Assembly (NCBI RefSeq): GCF_900100355.1
Contig: NZ_FNFH01000004.1
Location: forward strand, 124,001-188,000
Direction of reading: 5' to 3'
DNA length: 64,000 nucleotides
From: Microbulbifer yueqingensis
Lineage (GTDB): Bacteria > Pseudomonadota > Gammaproteobacteria > Pseudomonadales > Cellvibrionaceae
The notes beneath the pieces were generated by a model. The model was given only the letters and a program-made list of their open reading frames with translations, did not search any database and was not told where the DNA came from. Within the stretch, counting starts at the first letter, position 1; each line of letters begins with the position of its first letter. Positions 8,466 through 17,555 of the stretch are shown here, one piece after another. A program made the translations under genes and the position numbers.

Positions 8466-9170
8466 ATGGACAGCAAGACAATCCTGATCGTCGATGATGA
8501 GGCCCCGGTACGCGACATGCTGCGGGTGGCCCTGGAAATGGCAGACTACCGCTGCATCGAGGCCGGAAATGCCCAGGAGGCGCACGCGCTGATCATCGAC
8601 GAGAGGCCCGACCTGGTCCTCCTCGACTGGATGCTGCCGGACGTTTCCGGCGTGGAACTGGCCCGCCGGCTGAAGCGGGATGAGCTGACCGCTGCACTGC
8701 CGATCATCATGCTCACGGCCAAGGGTGAGGAAGACCACAAGATCAAGGGCCTCGAGACCGGCGCCGACGACTATATCACCAAGCCCTTCTCCCCCCGCGA
8801 GCTGGTGGCCCGGCTGAAAGCGGTGCTGCGCCGTGCGGGTCCCGCTACCCCGGAGGAGCCGCTCACTGCCGGCGAGCTGGTGCTCGACCCGGTCAGCCAC
8901 CGGGTCAGTATCGGGGACCAGGCGGTGGATATGGGGCCCACCGAATTCCGCCTGCTGACATTTTTCCTCTCCCACCAGGAGCGGGCGTATACCCGCACCC
9001 AGTTACTCGACCATGTGTGGGGCGGCAATGTGTACGTGGAAGAGCGTACCGTAGACGTGCATATCCGGCGCCTGCGCAAGGCCCTGGCCATCGGTGGCCA
9101 CGACCGCTTTATCCAGACGGTGCGCGGTACCGGCTATCGCTTTTCTGTGCAAACTGCCGAGAAAGTGTAA
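8466..9170 (+). CDS. phoB: Phosphate regulon response regulator PhoB
   Basis: This 234-residue OmpR/PhoB-type regulator has a receiver domain with the acidic pair D10/D11, phosphoacceptor D54 (VLLDWMLPD) and the conserved Lys in ADDYITKPF, followed by a C-terminal winged-helix DNA-binding domain ending in the TVRGTGYRF motif. The start at MDSKTILIVDDE was chosen because the 11 residues upstream in frame are not family-like. When phosphorylated by PhoR it activates the pst operon and itself. A 95-base gap separates it from phoR. Confidence 0.97.
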   Translation: MDSKTILIVDDEAPVRDMLRVALEMADYRCIEAGNAQEAHALIIDERPDLVLLDWMLPDVSGVELARRLKRDELTAALPIIMLTAKGEEDHKIKGLETGADDYITKPFSPRELVARLKAVLRRAGPATPEEPLTAGELVLDPVSHRVSIGDQAVDMGPTEFRLLTFFLSHQERAYTRTQLLDHVWGGNVYVEERTVDVHIRRLRKALAIGGHDRFIQTVRGTGYRFSVQTAEKV

Positions 9171-9265
9171 AAATTCCCACCCACTCAGCCCGCATCGGTC
9201 TGCTGTGAGCAGGACCTTTATCGCGGGCGCGTGTCACTGACCCGAACCGGAGACAGCCCCCCACA

Positions 9266-10567
9266 ATGCTGGAACGCAGTATCGGCGAATTTTCCCGCTT
9301 CGCGGTGATTGCCCTTGGCACGGCCATCTTCGGCTTTTCCACCGGGAAGTGGGCCTGGGCACTGGTGCTGGGCCTGGGCGTGTACCTGTTCTGGGTACTG
9401 GCGCAACAGCATCGCTTCAATCGCTGGCTGGCCAACGGCCGTCGGGGTCCCGCTCCCACGGTTTTCGGTATCTGGGGCGAAATAGCCGACGACTTCTACC
9501 GCCTCCAGCGCCGCCACCGGCGCGAGAAGCAGAAACTCCACGCCACGCTGCGCCGGGTACAGGACAGCACCAGCGCACTGCGCGAGGGTATCGTGGCGCT
9601 GGAGGATGACGGCAACCTGGCCTGGTGGAACCCCGCCGCCGGGCAATTGCTGCGGCTGCGTCCGGAGGATGCCGGCCAGCCGCTGGTGAACTTCGTGCGC
9701 GAGCCGGGCTTCGTCAGCTATGTGCACAGCCGTGAACCCGGGGCCCAGGGGCCCCTTACCATGCCGGCGCCCGGCAATGACTCGCGCATGCTGCAGCTGG
9801 AACTGACCCGCTACGGCCGGGACGAGGCGCTGGTGATCGTGCGGGACATCACTCGCCTGCACAACCTTGAGCAGATGCGCCGCGACTTTGTCGCCAACGT
9901 GTCCCACGAGCTCCGCACACCGCTTACCGTAATCGCCGGCTACCTGGAGACCCTCGATGGCAGCGGCCAGGCCCCGCAAACCTGGACGCGCCCCATGGCG
10001 CAGATGCGCGAGCAGACCGCGCGCATGACGGCCCTGGTCAACGACCTCCTGCTGCTGGCGAGGCTGGAGACCTCGGAGCGGGAGACCGGCCGGGAGAAAG
10101 TGTCCGTAAATGAGCTGATGGAGCGGGTGGCGCAGGAAGCCCGCAGCTTCAGCGGCGGGCGCCACGAGATCAGCGTCGATTGCCGGCGGGAATCCATTTT
10201 AATCGGCGATGCCACCGAGCTGCACAGCGCGTTCGCCAACCTGGTTCTTAATGCGGTCAAGTACAGTCCGGCCGGGGGTCCGGTGGAACTGCGTTGGTGG
10301 GAGGACGGGCGCGGCGGCCACTTTTCGGTTCGCGACAGCGGCATCGGCATCGACCCCATCCATATTCCACGGCTCACGGAACGCTTCTACCGGGTGGACG
10401 CCGGGCGCTCGCGGGACAGCGGTGGCACCGGCCTGGGGCTGGCCATCGTCAAGCATGTACTGTTGCGCCACGGCGCAGAGATGACAGTCGACAGCAGCCC
10501 CGGCCGGGGCAGCACCTTCACCCTGCACTTTCCCGCCCGGCGGCTGGTCGCCACCAGCCCTGCCTGA
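9266..10567 (+). CDS. phoR: Phosphate regulon sensor histidine kinase PhoR
   Basis: The 433-residue protein has two N-terminal membrane segments (about residues 10-45), a linker with a PAS-like domain (around LREGIVALEDDGNLAWWNP), then HisKA with the phosphoacceptor H214 in NVSHELRTP and an HATPase_c domain with N, G1 (DSGIGI) and G2 (GTGLGLAIVKH) boxes. As in other PhoR proteins there is no large periplasmic sensor domain, consistent with sensing through the PstSCAB-PhoU complex encoded nearby. It has an ATG start with a GGAG Shine-Dalgarno and follows phoB in one operon. Confidence 0.96.
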   Translation: MLERSIGEFSRFAVIALGTAIFGFSTGKWAWALVLGLGVYLFWVLAQQHRFNRWLANGRRGPAPTVFGIWGEIADDFYRLQRRHRREKQKLHATLRRVQDSTSALREGIVALEDDGNLAWWNPAAGQLLRLRPEDAGQPLVNFVREPGFVSYVHSREPGAQGPLTMPAPGNDSRMLQLELTRYGRDEALVIVRDITRLHNLEQMRRDFVANVSHELRTPLTVIAGYLETLDGSGQAPQTWTRPMAQMREQTARMTALVNDLLLLARLETSERETGREKVSVNELMERVAQEARSFSGGRHEISVDCRRESILIGDATELHSAFANLVLNAVKYSPAGGPVELRWWEDGRGGHFSVRDSGIGIDPIHIPRLTERFYRVDAGRSRDSGGTGLGLAIVKHVLLRHGAEMTVDSSPGRGSTFTLHFPARRLVATSPA

Positions 10568-10605
10568 GCGCGGCCCCGGTGGGAGGGACCATCAGGAGGG
10601 AAAGG

Positions 10606-10968
10606 TTACGGGGATAGCTCCTCGAGCTCGACCTCTTCGCCGTCGCGGCGGAAAGTGACCCTGTCCCCCTCACTCACTGCATTGCACTGTCGGCGCAGGA
10701 CCAGGTGATAGAGCTGCATGTCGCCGTCCCGCAACAGCAGGTGCTCGCGACCATCGTCGTCCACGGGGAGGGGCTCATTGCCCACCAGGGCATCGCGGAG
10801 GGTGCGCAGGGTGGCTACATCGCGGTAGCGGCTCAGGTCGCTGGAAAGCCGCTTTTTCATGCGCTCGCTCTCGTGCAGGGCCGCCGCAGTCTCGCGGTAC
10901 TTGGCCAGGAAGAATACTGCGGCCACGGCGAAAACCATCACCACGCCAATCTCGAACCACTGGGGCAT
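10606..10968 (-). CDS. Small single-pass membrane protein, unknown function
   Basis: The 120-residue product has one N-terminal transmembrane helix (IGVVMVFAVAAVFFLAKY), then a charged, probably coiled-coil stretch (about residues 24-55) and a C-terminal basic/acidic region rich in short strands. I do not recognise the family. It sits directly downstream of the DUF938 gene on the same strand with a 1-base gap and likely shares its operon. It ends opposite the 3' end of phoR. Confidence 0.65.
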   Translation of the reverse strand: MPQWFEIGVVMVFAVAAVFFLAKYRETAAALHESERMKKRLSSDLSRYRDVATLRTLRDALVGNEPLPVDDDGREHLLLRDGDMQLYHLVLRRQCNAVSEGDRVTFRRDGEEVELEELSP

Positions 10969-10969
10969 G

Positions 10970-11611
10970 TCAGCTCACCTCTTGTTTATCGGAGTGCGGA
11001 GCCGGCGAGCTGGCACTGTGCTGCCAGACCACCAGCTGGTTATTCGCCGGCAGGAAATTGAGTTCCAGGCGCTGCAGGCCCGCGGCCACCGCCAGGTGAT
11101 CCAGCCACTCCACTTCGCGGATCCCGCTCAAGGGGTCGCGCTGTTGCAGCCAGCGATCGAATTCAGCGTTGCCCGCCCCGACGTACTCGCCGGCGATTTT
11201 CATGGGCCCGTACACTAGCAGCTGGCCCCCGGGACGCAACACCCGGGGCAGCTGCCGGAACAGCGCCTCCACTGCGGCCGCGGGCATGATATGAAGGCTG
11301 TTGGCGGTGAAGACTGCGTCCACGCACACCGCCGGCCACGGCCCGGTCACATCCAGCTCCAGGGGCGGCAACAGGTTTGGGGCGGGCCGGTGGGCCAGCC
11401 AGGCGCGGATGCCGGGCAGGTTTTCCGCCCGGTCCGACGGCTGCCACTCCAGGTGCGGCAGCCGCGGGGCAAAATAAACCGCGTGCTGGCCGGTACCGCT
11501 GCCGATCTCCAGCACCGAGCCGGCAGTATCCAGCAGACGCCGCAACTCTTCCAGAATAGGGGCGCGATTGCGGGCGCAGGCGGGGGCGTCGGGCAGGCCG
11601 CTGTCGCTCAC
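10970..11611 (-). CDS. DUF938 family SAM-dependent methyltransferase-like protein
   Basis: The 213-residue protein opens with the family's [13 protein letters not shown] segment and the SAM-binding glycine loop [16 protein letters not shown], followed by an acidic strand end (WQPSD) and the post-motif [13 protein letters not shown]. This is the Rossmann-fold arrangement of DUF938 proteins (class I methyltransferases). The substrate is unknown. Its start codon overlaps the yaaA stop by 4 bases, so both belong to one transcription unit. Confidence 0.88.
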   Translation of the reverse strand: MSDSGLPDAPACARNRAPILEELRRLLDTAGSVLEIGSGTGQHAVYFAPRLPHLEWQPSDRAENLPGIRAWLAHRPAPNLLPPLELDVTGPWPAVCVDAVFTANSLHIMPAAAVEALFRQLPRVLRPGGQLLVYGPMKIAGEYVGAGNAEFDRWLQQRDPLSGIREVEWLDHLAVAAGLQRLELNFLPANNQLVVWQHSASSPAPHSDKQEVS

Positions 11612-12384
11612 TGGGCCTCGTCGCGGGTGAAGACCCAGTCGTTACCGTCGGACAGCCCGGCGTTGTAGGTGTAACCGGCGACATCGAAGTCCTTGAGCTC
11701 CACCGCTTTCTTGACCCGGTTGTCGATGGCCCAGCGGCTCATCATGCCGCGCGCCTTCTTGGCGAAAAAGCTGATCATCTTGTACTCGCCGTTCTTCAGG
11801 TCGCGGAAGTGCGGGGTAATGACCTCGGCATCCAGTTGTTTCGGCTTCACGGCCTTGAAGTACTCATTGGAAGCGAGGTTGACCAGCTCGCGACTCTTGA
11901 GGCTTTTCAGCTGGTCATTGAGGGCCTCGGTGATGCGCTCACCCCAGAACTCGTACAGGTTCTTGCCCCGTGCGTTGGCAAACTTCGTACCCATTTCCAG
12001 CCGGTAGGGCTGCATCAGGTCCAGCGGGCGCAGCAGGCCGTAAAGGCCGGACAGCATGCGCAGGTGTTTCTGTGCGTAACTGAAATCCCGCTTGCCCATG
12101 GTTTCCGCCTCGAGGCCGGTATAGACATCGCCCTTGAACGCGAGCAGGGCGGGACGCGCGTTTTTCGCCGTGAACGGCCGCTTCCACTGCTGGAAGCGGT
12201 CGTAGTTCAGCACACCCAGCTTGTCGGAAATCTTCATCAGGCTGGAGATATCCTGCGGGCCCAGCTCGCGCAGCTCTTGGACCAGCGCGGCCGCGTCCTT
12301 GAGAAACTCCGGCTGGGTGGTGTCCAACTCCGGTATCTCACTCTCGTAATCCAGGGTTTTTGCGGGGGAGATGACGATTAACAT
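11608..12384 (-). CDS. yaaA: Peroxide stress protein YaaA (UPF0246)
   Basis: The 258-residue protein begins [15 protein letters not shown], the hallmark of YaaA, and includes [25 protein letters not shown] and the C-terminal [12 protein letters not shown] block. In E. coli the protein lowers intracellular free iron during hydrogen peroxide stress and is in the OxyR regulon; a DNA-binding fold has been reported. The in-frame ATG 14 codons upstream is rejected because the conserved N-terminus begins here, with an AAGGAT ribosome site. It is transcribed with the DUF938 gene downstream. Confidence 0.92.
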   Translation of the reverse strand: MLIVISPAKTLDYESEIPELDTTQPEFLKDAAALVQELRELGPQDISSLMKISDKLGVLNYDRFQQWKRPFTAKNARPALLAFKGDVYTGLEAETMGKRDFSYAQKHLRMLSGLYGLLRPLDLMQPYRLEMGTKFANARGKNLYEFWGERITEALNDQLKSLKSRELVNLASNEYFKAVKPKQLDAEVITPHFRDLKNGEYKMISFFAKKARGMMSRWAIDNRVKKAVELKDFDVAGYTYNAGLSDGNDWVFTRDEAQ

Positions 12385-12468
12385 CGGGATCCTTATCTGC
12401 TGACAGTGCCGGGCCCGGCCCGGCATCGATCGGGATTCACGTGGGCGGGCCGTTAGCCGGCCCGGTGG

Positions 12469-12948
12469 TTACTCCGGCTTGAGAATGTCGACCCACCAGT
12501 TGAGCGGGGTCTGGCCATCCTGCGGATCGTAAACGTTGCCGTAGTTCCACACGCTGTTGGCGCCGTCACAGGCGCTGTTGAGTATATGCTCGATATTGGC
12601 AAAGCCGCAGCTGACGTGGATGCTGTAGACCAGCAGGCGGGGGCTCTCCATGTCCAGCTCTCCGCCGAGCTTCTCGATCTGCGGTGTCAGCTGGTCTGAC
12701 AGTGCCGCGCTATCGCCGCGGCAGAGTACCCGCACGGCCAGGTTGCCGGAGCGCTTGAGGAGCTCGAATTCCTGGGTGTCCCTGTTGACCTTGATCGTGT
12801 CACCGCTGGCGATACCCTTGATAAACGCAGGTGAGCGTACCAGCTGGCAGCTGTCGTCCTCGTTGACGCGCACCTGGAGTCGCTCCACCACGGGCTGTCC
12901 CTCAGGGTCGACCCCCGCGAAGAGTTCAATAATCTGCAGTGCCGTCAT
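12469..12948 (-). CDS. DUF4265-like hypothetical protein
   Basis: This 159-residue soluble protein has a central segment (about residues 20-75) with the pattern RLQVRVNEDD...VRSPAFIKGIASGDTIKV, resembling DUF4265 proteins. The C-terminal half contains ISVHVSCG-like strands and WWVDILKP. No catalytic residues stand out. It is divergent from the M48 protease gene across a 63-base gap and lies 84 bases upstream of yaaA on the same strand. The family assignment is from memory of the motif and is moderate. Confidence 0.6.
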   Translation of the reverse strand: MTALQIIELFAGVDPEGQPVVERLQVRVNEDDSCQLVRSPAFIKGIASGDTIKVNRDTQEFELLKRSGNLAVRVLCRGDSAALSDQLTPQIEKLGGELDMESPRLLVYSIHVSCGFANIEHILNSACDGANSVWNYGNVYDPQDGQTPLNWWVDILKPE

Positions 12949-13011
12949 AACCTCGCTCCCGGTACCGTGTAGAATGAATTCCTGATTCCAGCATTATACA
13001 GGGAGGAGGCG

Positions 13012-14283
13012 ATGATCTCGCGTGCACTCACTGCGGCCGCCGTGGCCGCTACACTGCTGTCCGGCTGCGCAGTCAACCCGGTCACCGGCAAGCAGGAGCT
13101 GTCACTGCTGTCGCAGGGCCAGGAAGTGGCCCTCGGCGAGAAGCAGTACCCCATCACCCGCCAGCAGCAGGGCGGTGCCTATGTGGTAGACAGGTCCCTG
13201 CAGGACTATGTCAGCCGGGTGGGCCAGAAGCTGGCCCGCGTCTCCGACCAGCCGCAGCTACCCTACGAGTTCGTGGTCATCAACAACGGCACACCCAATG
13301 CCTGGGCCCTGCCGGGCGGCAAGATCGCTGTGAACCGGGGCCTGCTGACCGTCCTCGAGGACGAGGCGGAGCTGGCGGCGGTACTCAGCCACGAAATTGT
13401 CCACGCGGCGGCGCGGCACTCAGCTGCAGCCATGTCCCAGCAGCAGGTGCTCGGCGCGGGGCTGGCGGTACTTGGTGCGGCTACGCAGGATACCGGCTAC
13501 GGCGATCTGGTGGCGCTCGGCGGCCAGCTGGGCGGTTCCGCCTACATTGCCCGCTACGGGCGCGAGAACGAGCTGGAGGCCGACAGGTACGGTATGAAGT
13601 ACATGGCCGCGGCCGGTTACGACCCCCAGGGCGCAGTGCGGCTGCAGCGCAAATTCGTGGAGCTGTCCAAGGGCCGCAAGTCCGGCGGCCTGCAGGCGCT
13701 GTTCGCCAGCCACCCCCCGTCGCAGGCACGGGTGAACGCCAACATCGAGTATGCGAAGAAGCTGCCGGATGGCGCCACCAACCGCGCCGCCTACCAGCGG
13801 GCCATCGCCCAGCTGAAGCGCGATGCCGACGCCTACGATACCTACGACAAGGCGCTGGCGGCAGTGAAAGACAAGCAGTACGACCGCGCGCTCAACCTCA
13901 CCCGCCAGGCCCAGCGCCAGCAGCCCAGGGAAGCAGCTTTCTTCCAACTGGAAGGCGACCTGCTGGCCAACAAGGAGCAATACCGCGCGGCCTACAACGC
14001 CTATGACCAGGCTGTGCAGAAGAACCCGGGGCTCTACTCACACTGGCTGAAACGGGGCCTGATGAGCGCCCAGCTGAATAATTACACCGACGCCGAGCGG
14101 GACCTGACCCGCTCCATGCGCTACCTGGAAACACCCCACGCGCACTATTTCCTGGGACAGGTGTATGAGAAGCAGGGACAGGTTCAGACCGCCTACGGCC
14201 ACTATCAGACCGCAGCGAAGGCCGGCGGTGAGATCGGGACCAAGGCCCAGGCGCGGATGCAGGCGCTGGGCAGCCGCGGCTGA
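13012..14283 (+). CDS. Lipoprotein M48 family metalloprotease with C-terminal TPRs
   Basis: The 423-residue product has a lipoprotein signal (lipobox LLSGC, Cys19). An M48 zinc protease domain follows, with H127-E-I-V-H131 and the third ligand in ENELEAD (about E187). From about residue 270 the chain becomes helical repeats with TPR spacing (YDKALAAVKDKQYDRAL; YRAAYNAYDQAVQKNPG). This BepA/LoiP-like architecture suggests a periplasmic, membrane-anchored quality-control protease for outer-membrane proteins. It has a strong GGGAGGAGG ribosome site and is followed by a strong terminator. Which M48 subgroup it belongs to is not certain. Confidence 0.9.
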   Translation: MISRALTAAAVAATLLSGCAVNPVTGKQELSLLSQGQEVALGEKQYPITRQQQGGAYVVDRSLQDYVSRVGQKLARVSDQPQLPYEFVVINNGTPNAWALPGGKIAVNRGLLTVLEDEAELAAVLSHEIVHAAARHSAAAMSQQQVLGAGLAVLGAATQDTGYGDLVALGGQLGGSAYIARYGRENELEADRYGMKYMAAAGYDPQGAVRLQRKFVELSKGRKSGGLQALFASHPPSQARVNANIEYAKKLPDGATNRAAYQRAIAQLKRDADAYDTYDKALAAVKDKQYDRALNLTRQAQRQQPREAAFFQLEGDLLANKEQYRAAYNAYDQAVQKNPGLYSHWLKRGLMSAQLNNYTDAERDLTRSMRYLETPHAHYFLGQVYEKQGQVQTAYGHYQTAAKAGGEIGTKAQARMQALGSRG

Positions 14284-14313
14284 AGGAAAGAATTTTCCGG
14301 CTCTTCATAAATA

Positions 14314-14342
14314 AAAAGGCCCCGCAAGTGCGGGGCCTTTTT
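14314..14342. terminator. Strong bidirectional intrinsic terminator
   Basis: GGCCCCGC and GCGGGGCC arms with an AAGT loop are flanked by AAAAA on the left and TTTTT on the right. It serves the M48 protease gene on the plus strand and the convergent lipoprotein gene on the minus strand. Confidence 0.95.
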
Positions 14343-14361
14343 ACTATGGCAGGAAGCCACC

Positions 14362-15147
14362 TTATTTCAGGTTTGCCAGCACTGCGGAACAACCCTCAAT
14401 GGCCTGTCCTTTTGCCTCGTCCAGGATTTCCTGCATGCGCTCCGGTTTTTCCTGTAGCTCTTCCATGGTGTAAGAGGTATCCATGGTTGTGTAATTCGGG
14501 CCACACATCCGCCACCAGGCCAGCTCATAGTTACGCGGATCAGTCTCCGAGGGCTTGAAGGCCCGCATTACCACGTTCGCCTCGGTGGTCAGGGATTTGG
14601 TATTCAGCCCCATGGTAAGGCCGGCAGCGAAGGCGCCACCCATGGAAAAAATTTCGGTGAGATTTAGATTGCTGACCTCCAGCATCAGCACCAGGTCGGC
14701 ATTCGTCTCAAAATTTTTCAGCACTCCCTCTTCCACTCGAGCAGGGCGGTCGGCAAGTACCACCAGATCAGCCTCGTCGTAGGGCTGGTCCCACGCGCGG
14801 GCAAGCTTTGGCATCAGGTCACTGAAAACGGCCGTTGCTAGGTCATGCTCCCCGTAAAGGCCCTTTACGAGCAAGGCGTTCTGCTCCGCCTTGCTGAGCT
14901 GCTCACTCGCGCCTGCGGCTGCGAGGCCATGCCACAAGGCGCCCCCGGTCTGGCCACCCACCTGGCTTCCATATGCCGCCCAGAAGCTGGAAGCATCAAT
15001 CACCCCGGTGGAATACCGCAATGGCTCGACCCCATTCTGTACATACGCGACAGTCTGGACCCCCTGGCGCAGCTCAGAAACGGGTGGGGTAGCCGCGCAC
15101 CCCGTAAACAGAATCCCCAATCCAATGATAAGCAGTACTTTCTTCAT
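14362..15147 (-). CDS. Putative lipoprotein, unknown function
   Basis: The 261-residue product has a short lipoprotein signal with lipobox FTGC (Cys17). The mature protein contains YVQNGVEPLRYSTGVIDASSFWAAYG, a glycine-rich patch (GSQVGGQTGGALWHG) and a second hydrophobic Gly/Ala segment (MGGAFAAGLTMGL, about residue 170). No known domain was recognised. It stands alone between a terminator and an AT-rich intergenic region, so it is probably monocistronic. Confidence 0.7.
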   Translation of the reverse strand: MKKVLLIIGLGILFTGCAATPPVSELRQGVQTVAYVQNGVEPLRYSTGVIDASSFWAAYGSQVGGQTGGALWHGLAAAGASEQLSKAEQNALLVKGLYGEHDLATAVFSDLMPKLARAWDQPYDEADLVVLADRPARVEEGVLKNFETNADLVLMLEVSNLNLTEIFSMGGAFAAGLTMGLNTKSLTTEANVVMRAFKPSETDPRNYELAWWRMCGPNYTTMDTSYTMEELQEKPERMQEILDEAKGQAIEGCSAVLANLK

Positions 15148-15344
15148 GGCCTTTTATTTCCCTTTGGCTTTTTTTTAAGAAAAATAATTCTACCTTCGTG
15201 AGGAAAAGTACGACACCGACGGCACACTGCAAGTGTGACGCAGATCTCATTTTTTTTGCATAAAGAAAATAAACCGTAACGTACCACCCTGCCTGCCACG
15301 CATACGGAGGAGGCCACGCGGTGCGGGTAAATAGGGGACCTGCG

Positions 15345-15680
15345 CTATTCCTGTAGGCCCCCCGGTTTGCAGCCATCAGCTTTTACCACCCACTCGGGAT
15401 CCTCAAACTCGCCAACGGGTGTGATTTCAACGAAAGGCGCCTGGCTGCGGATAATCTTATCGATTTCCGGATTATGCTTTTTCTCCATCGCGTCCCGCTG
15501 TCCCTTGCTGTCCCAGCTGGCGATAGCAATAAGGCGTGTGGGATCACCGATTTTCCGGTGCAGCTCGGTGCCCCGGGCACCCGGCGCCCGCTGGATCAGT
15601 TCCGAAGCCCGCACCCAGGCATCGGCGTATTCCTCGGCGGTGTAACCATCCTTCACTTTCACTTCGAAGATAAACTTCAC
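15345..15680 (-). CDS. ABM-like dimeric alpha/beta-barrel protein
   Basis: The 111-residue protein has the short beta-alpha-beta pattern of antibiotic-biosynthesis-monooxygenase/dimeric ferredoxin-like proteins: MKFIFEVKVKDGYTAEEYAD, a helix, then LIAIASWDSKGQRDAMEKKH. Such proteins are small oxygenases or binding proteins with varied substrates. No catalytic residue can be singled out, and the C-terminal tail (KADGCKPGGLQE) is unusual. Genes on both sides are separated by more than 100 bases, so it is likely monocistronic. Confidence 0.65.
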   Translation of the reverse strand: MKFIFEVKVKDGYTAEEYADAWVRASELIQRAPGARGTELHRKIGDPTRLIAIASWDSKGQRDAMEKKHNPEIDKIIRSQAPFVEITPVGEFEDPEWVVKADGCKPGGLQE

Positions 15681-15744
15681 TGTGCGTCTCCAGTGCCTAC
15701 ATTTGCGCTCAGGGCAAGCTTAGCTTTTCCGCGCCGGAGCCAGC

Positions 15745-15771
15745 AAAAAAACGGCCGCTTGAAGCGGCCGT
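15745..15771 (-). terminator. Intrinsic terminator of the porin-like gene
   Basis: ACGGCCGCTT pairs with AAGCGGCCGT, leaving only a minimal loop at the junction, and on the minus strand is followed by a run of seven T. It lies just past the porin-like stop codon. Confidence 0.9.
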
Positions 15772-15792
15772 CTTCTGCGTACCTGCTACCCG

Positions 15793-16596
15793 TCAGAGCT
15801 GGGCGGTAAGGCCGAGGGAGAAAGTATCGTAATCGACGAAATCCTCGTCGGTCTGGGCATAGGCAACATTGACCGCAATGCTGCGGTTGAAGAAATGCGT
15901 GAAGTCCAGGCCCAGGGTATCGCCGTCTACCGTTTCGAAGCCGACCGAAGTGGTGCGGGTAAAGTAGTACTCGGCCCCGGCGCTCCAGACGCTGTCACCC
16001 TGGTCAAAGTCGGTCACGCTGCCTGCCAGCACCAGGTAGGAATCACCGGCGAGGCTGCGCAGGTAGCGGGAGGAAACCTGTGCATAGTCCAGGTCGTCAT
16101 CGACGGCAAAATTGAAACCGACATAATCGGTTCCGCCCAGCTGGTGGTTGTAGCGCGCGGAGACAATATTCTCGCGGTCAGCACCATCGGTGTCGACGCT
16201 GTCCAGGCTGAGCAGGAAGTTTTCGGAGAACAGGTAGCCGAGCGTCAGCGTATTGGAGTCGACATCTTCGAATTCGCTGAAGGAAGCTCCCAGCTTGAAG
16301 TTGCCGGCAAAAAGCTCACCGCCGAGATTTGAGCCGCTGGCATCGCCGCCGTCGTAATCGAGACGGGAGAAGCCGCCGTAAACATTGCTGACCTTATTGA
16401 TGTACTCAAATTCCTTCAGCGGACCCAAGTTTTCCTTGGGGGCGAAAAAGTAGCGGGAATTGATATCATAGCTGTCAGTCTCGAAACCCGAGCCATAATC
16501 ATTATTCTGGTAACCGGCATTGGTGAAAGAGGTGTATTGCTCCGCAGACGCGGTGGCAGACACCAGTGCCAAGGGCAGAATATACTTCAGTTTCAT
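15793..16596 (-). CDS. Putative outer-membrane beta-barrel (porin-like) protein
   Basis: The 267-residue product has a Sec signal (cleavage near ATASAEQ). The mature chain is Asp/Gly/Tyr-rich with alternating amphipathic strands, and ends in an aromatic/hydrophobic C-terminal strand (YDTFSLGLTAQL), as outer-membrane barrels do. It resembles the small putative-porin proteins of marine gammaproteobacteria. Strand count by eye fits 12-14. Substrate is unknown. It is next to phoU but reads as its own unit with its own terminator; I found no convincing Pho box upstream. Confidence 0.75.
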   Translation of the reverse strand: MKLKYILPLALVSATASAEQYTSFTNAGYQNNDYGSGFETDSYDINSRYFFAPKENLGPLKEFEYINKVSNVYGGFSRLDYDGGDASGSNLGGELFAGNFKLGASFSEFEDVDSNTLTLGYLFSENFLLSLDSVDTDGADRENIVSARYNHQLGGTDYVGFNFAVDDDLDYAQVSSRYLRSLAGDSYLVLAGSVTDFDQGDSVWSAGAEYYFTRTTSVGFETVDGDTLGLDFTHFFNRSIAVNVAYAQTDEDFVDYDTFSLGLTAQL

Positions 16597-16760
16597 TGGG
16601 CTAACTCCCTGTATTTACATTGCTGTTTTCCCGCCAACCGGGGGAGCGGCATAGTATGGGAAGGTGCGTGGCCGCGCCAGTGATACGCGGTTACACGCCA
16701 TGACACCGCACTTGCTTCGACAGGGGGGGTAGCCGTTGTTCCATTTTCTTCGCGCCAGAA

Positions 16761-16790
16761 ATAAAAAAGGCCGCGGAATGCGACCTTTTT
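16761..16790 (-). terminator. Terminator of the pst-phoU operon
   Basis: On the minus strand AAGGTCGC-ATTCC-GCGGCCTT forms an 8-bp stem (one G-U pair) followed by a run of T. It begins about 25 bases after the phoU stop. Confidence 0.88.
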
Positions 16791-16812
16791 CACAACTGCC
16801 TTACGAGACCAG

Positions 16813-17514
16813 TCAAAGCTTGCGCAGGTTTTCCTCGTGGCCGTGGCGGATATCGGCTCCCTCTACCAGGTAGACCACCTGCTCACAGATATTCTTGGCG
16901 TGATCGCCGATACGCTCCAGCGAGCGCAGGCTCCAGAGCACATTCATCACGCGGGAGATGCTGCGCGGATCCTCCATCATGTAGGTGATCATCTCCCGCA
17001 GCGCGGTGCGGTAATCCATGTCCACCTGCTCGTCCTCGGCCAGGGTAGCCAGCGCCGCCTTCACATCGAAGCGGGTATAGGCATCCAGCGCATCGTTGAG
17101 CATCTTGCGCACCGCACTGGCAATATGGCGGATCTCGGTGTAACCGCGGGGGGCAGTCCCCTCCTCGGTGAGCTCGATGGCCATCTTGGCAATCTTGGCC
17201 GCCTCATCGCCCACGCGCTCCAGGTCGCGCGAGATACGGATTACCGACATCACCATACGCAGGTCAGAGGCGGCGGGCTGGCGCTTGGCGATGATCAGCG
17301 TCGCGTGCTCATCCAGGTCCATCTCACGCCGGTCGATTTCCTTTTCCACCCGCAGGACTTTATCGGCCAGCTCACTGTCAGCGTTGGCCAGTGCTTCCAC
17401 CGCGTCCGCCACCTGGCGGGTGACCATGCCACCCATTTCCAGCATCTCGCTCTTGAGGCTTTCCAGGTCCTCGTTGAATTGGCGGGAGATATGTTGGTCG
17501 AAATGCATTTCCAT
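16813..17514 (-). CDS. phoU: Phosphate-signalling complex protein PhoU
   Basis: The 233-residue all-helical protein has two three-helix repeats with the metal-binding signatures ERVGDEAAKIAKMA and ERIGDHAKNICEQVVY. PhoU links the PstSCAB transporter to PhoR and represses the Pho regulon when phosphate is plentiful. Start placed at MEMHFDQHISRQFN, which aligns with the E. coli N-terminus; an ATG 9 codons upstream (17541) is possible, and the frame stays open much further without family resemblance. It is the last gene of the pst operon and is followed by a terminator. Confidence 0.95.
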   Translation of the reverse strand: MEMHFDQHISRQFNEDLESLKSEMLEMGGMVTRQVADAVEALANADSELADKVLRVEKEIDRREMDLDEHATLIIAKRQPAASDLRMVMSVIRISRDLERVGDEAAKIAKMAIELTEEGTAPRGYTEIRHIASAVRKMLNDALDAYTRFDVKAALATLAEDEQVDMDYRTALREMITYMMEDPRSISRVMNVLWSLRSLERIGDHAKNICEQVVYLVEGADIRHGHEENLRKL

Positions 17515-17555
17515 AGTTCTGTCGCTTCTTTGCAGCGCCATTGTAGACCAGCTTC

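Noticed and set aside
16690..16712. Possible Pho box (TGTCATGGCGTGTAAC) upstream of the porin-like gene
   Set aside because: The two half-sites are 10 rather than 11 bases apart and no suitable -10 lies 10 bases downstream, unlike the two clear sites at phoB and pstS.
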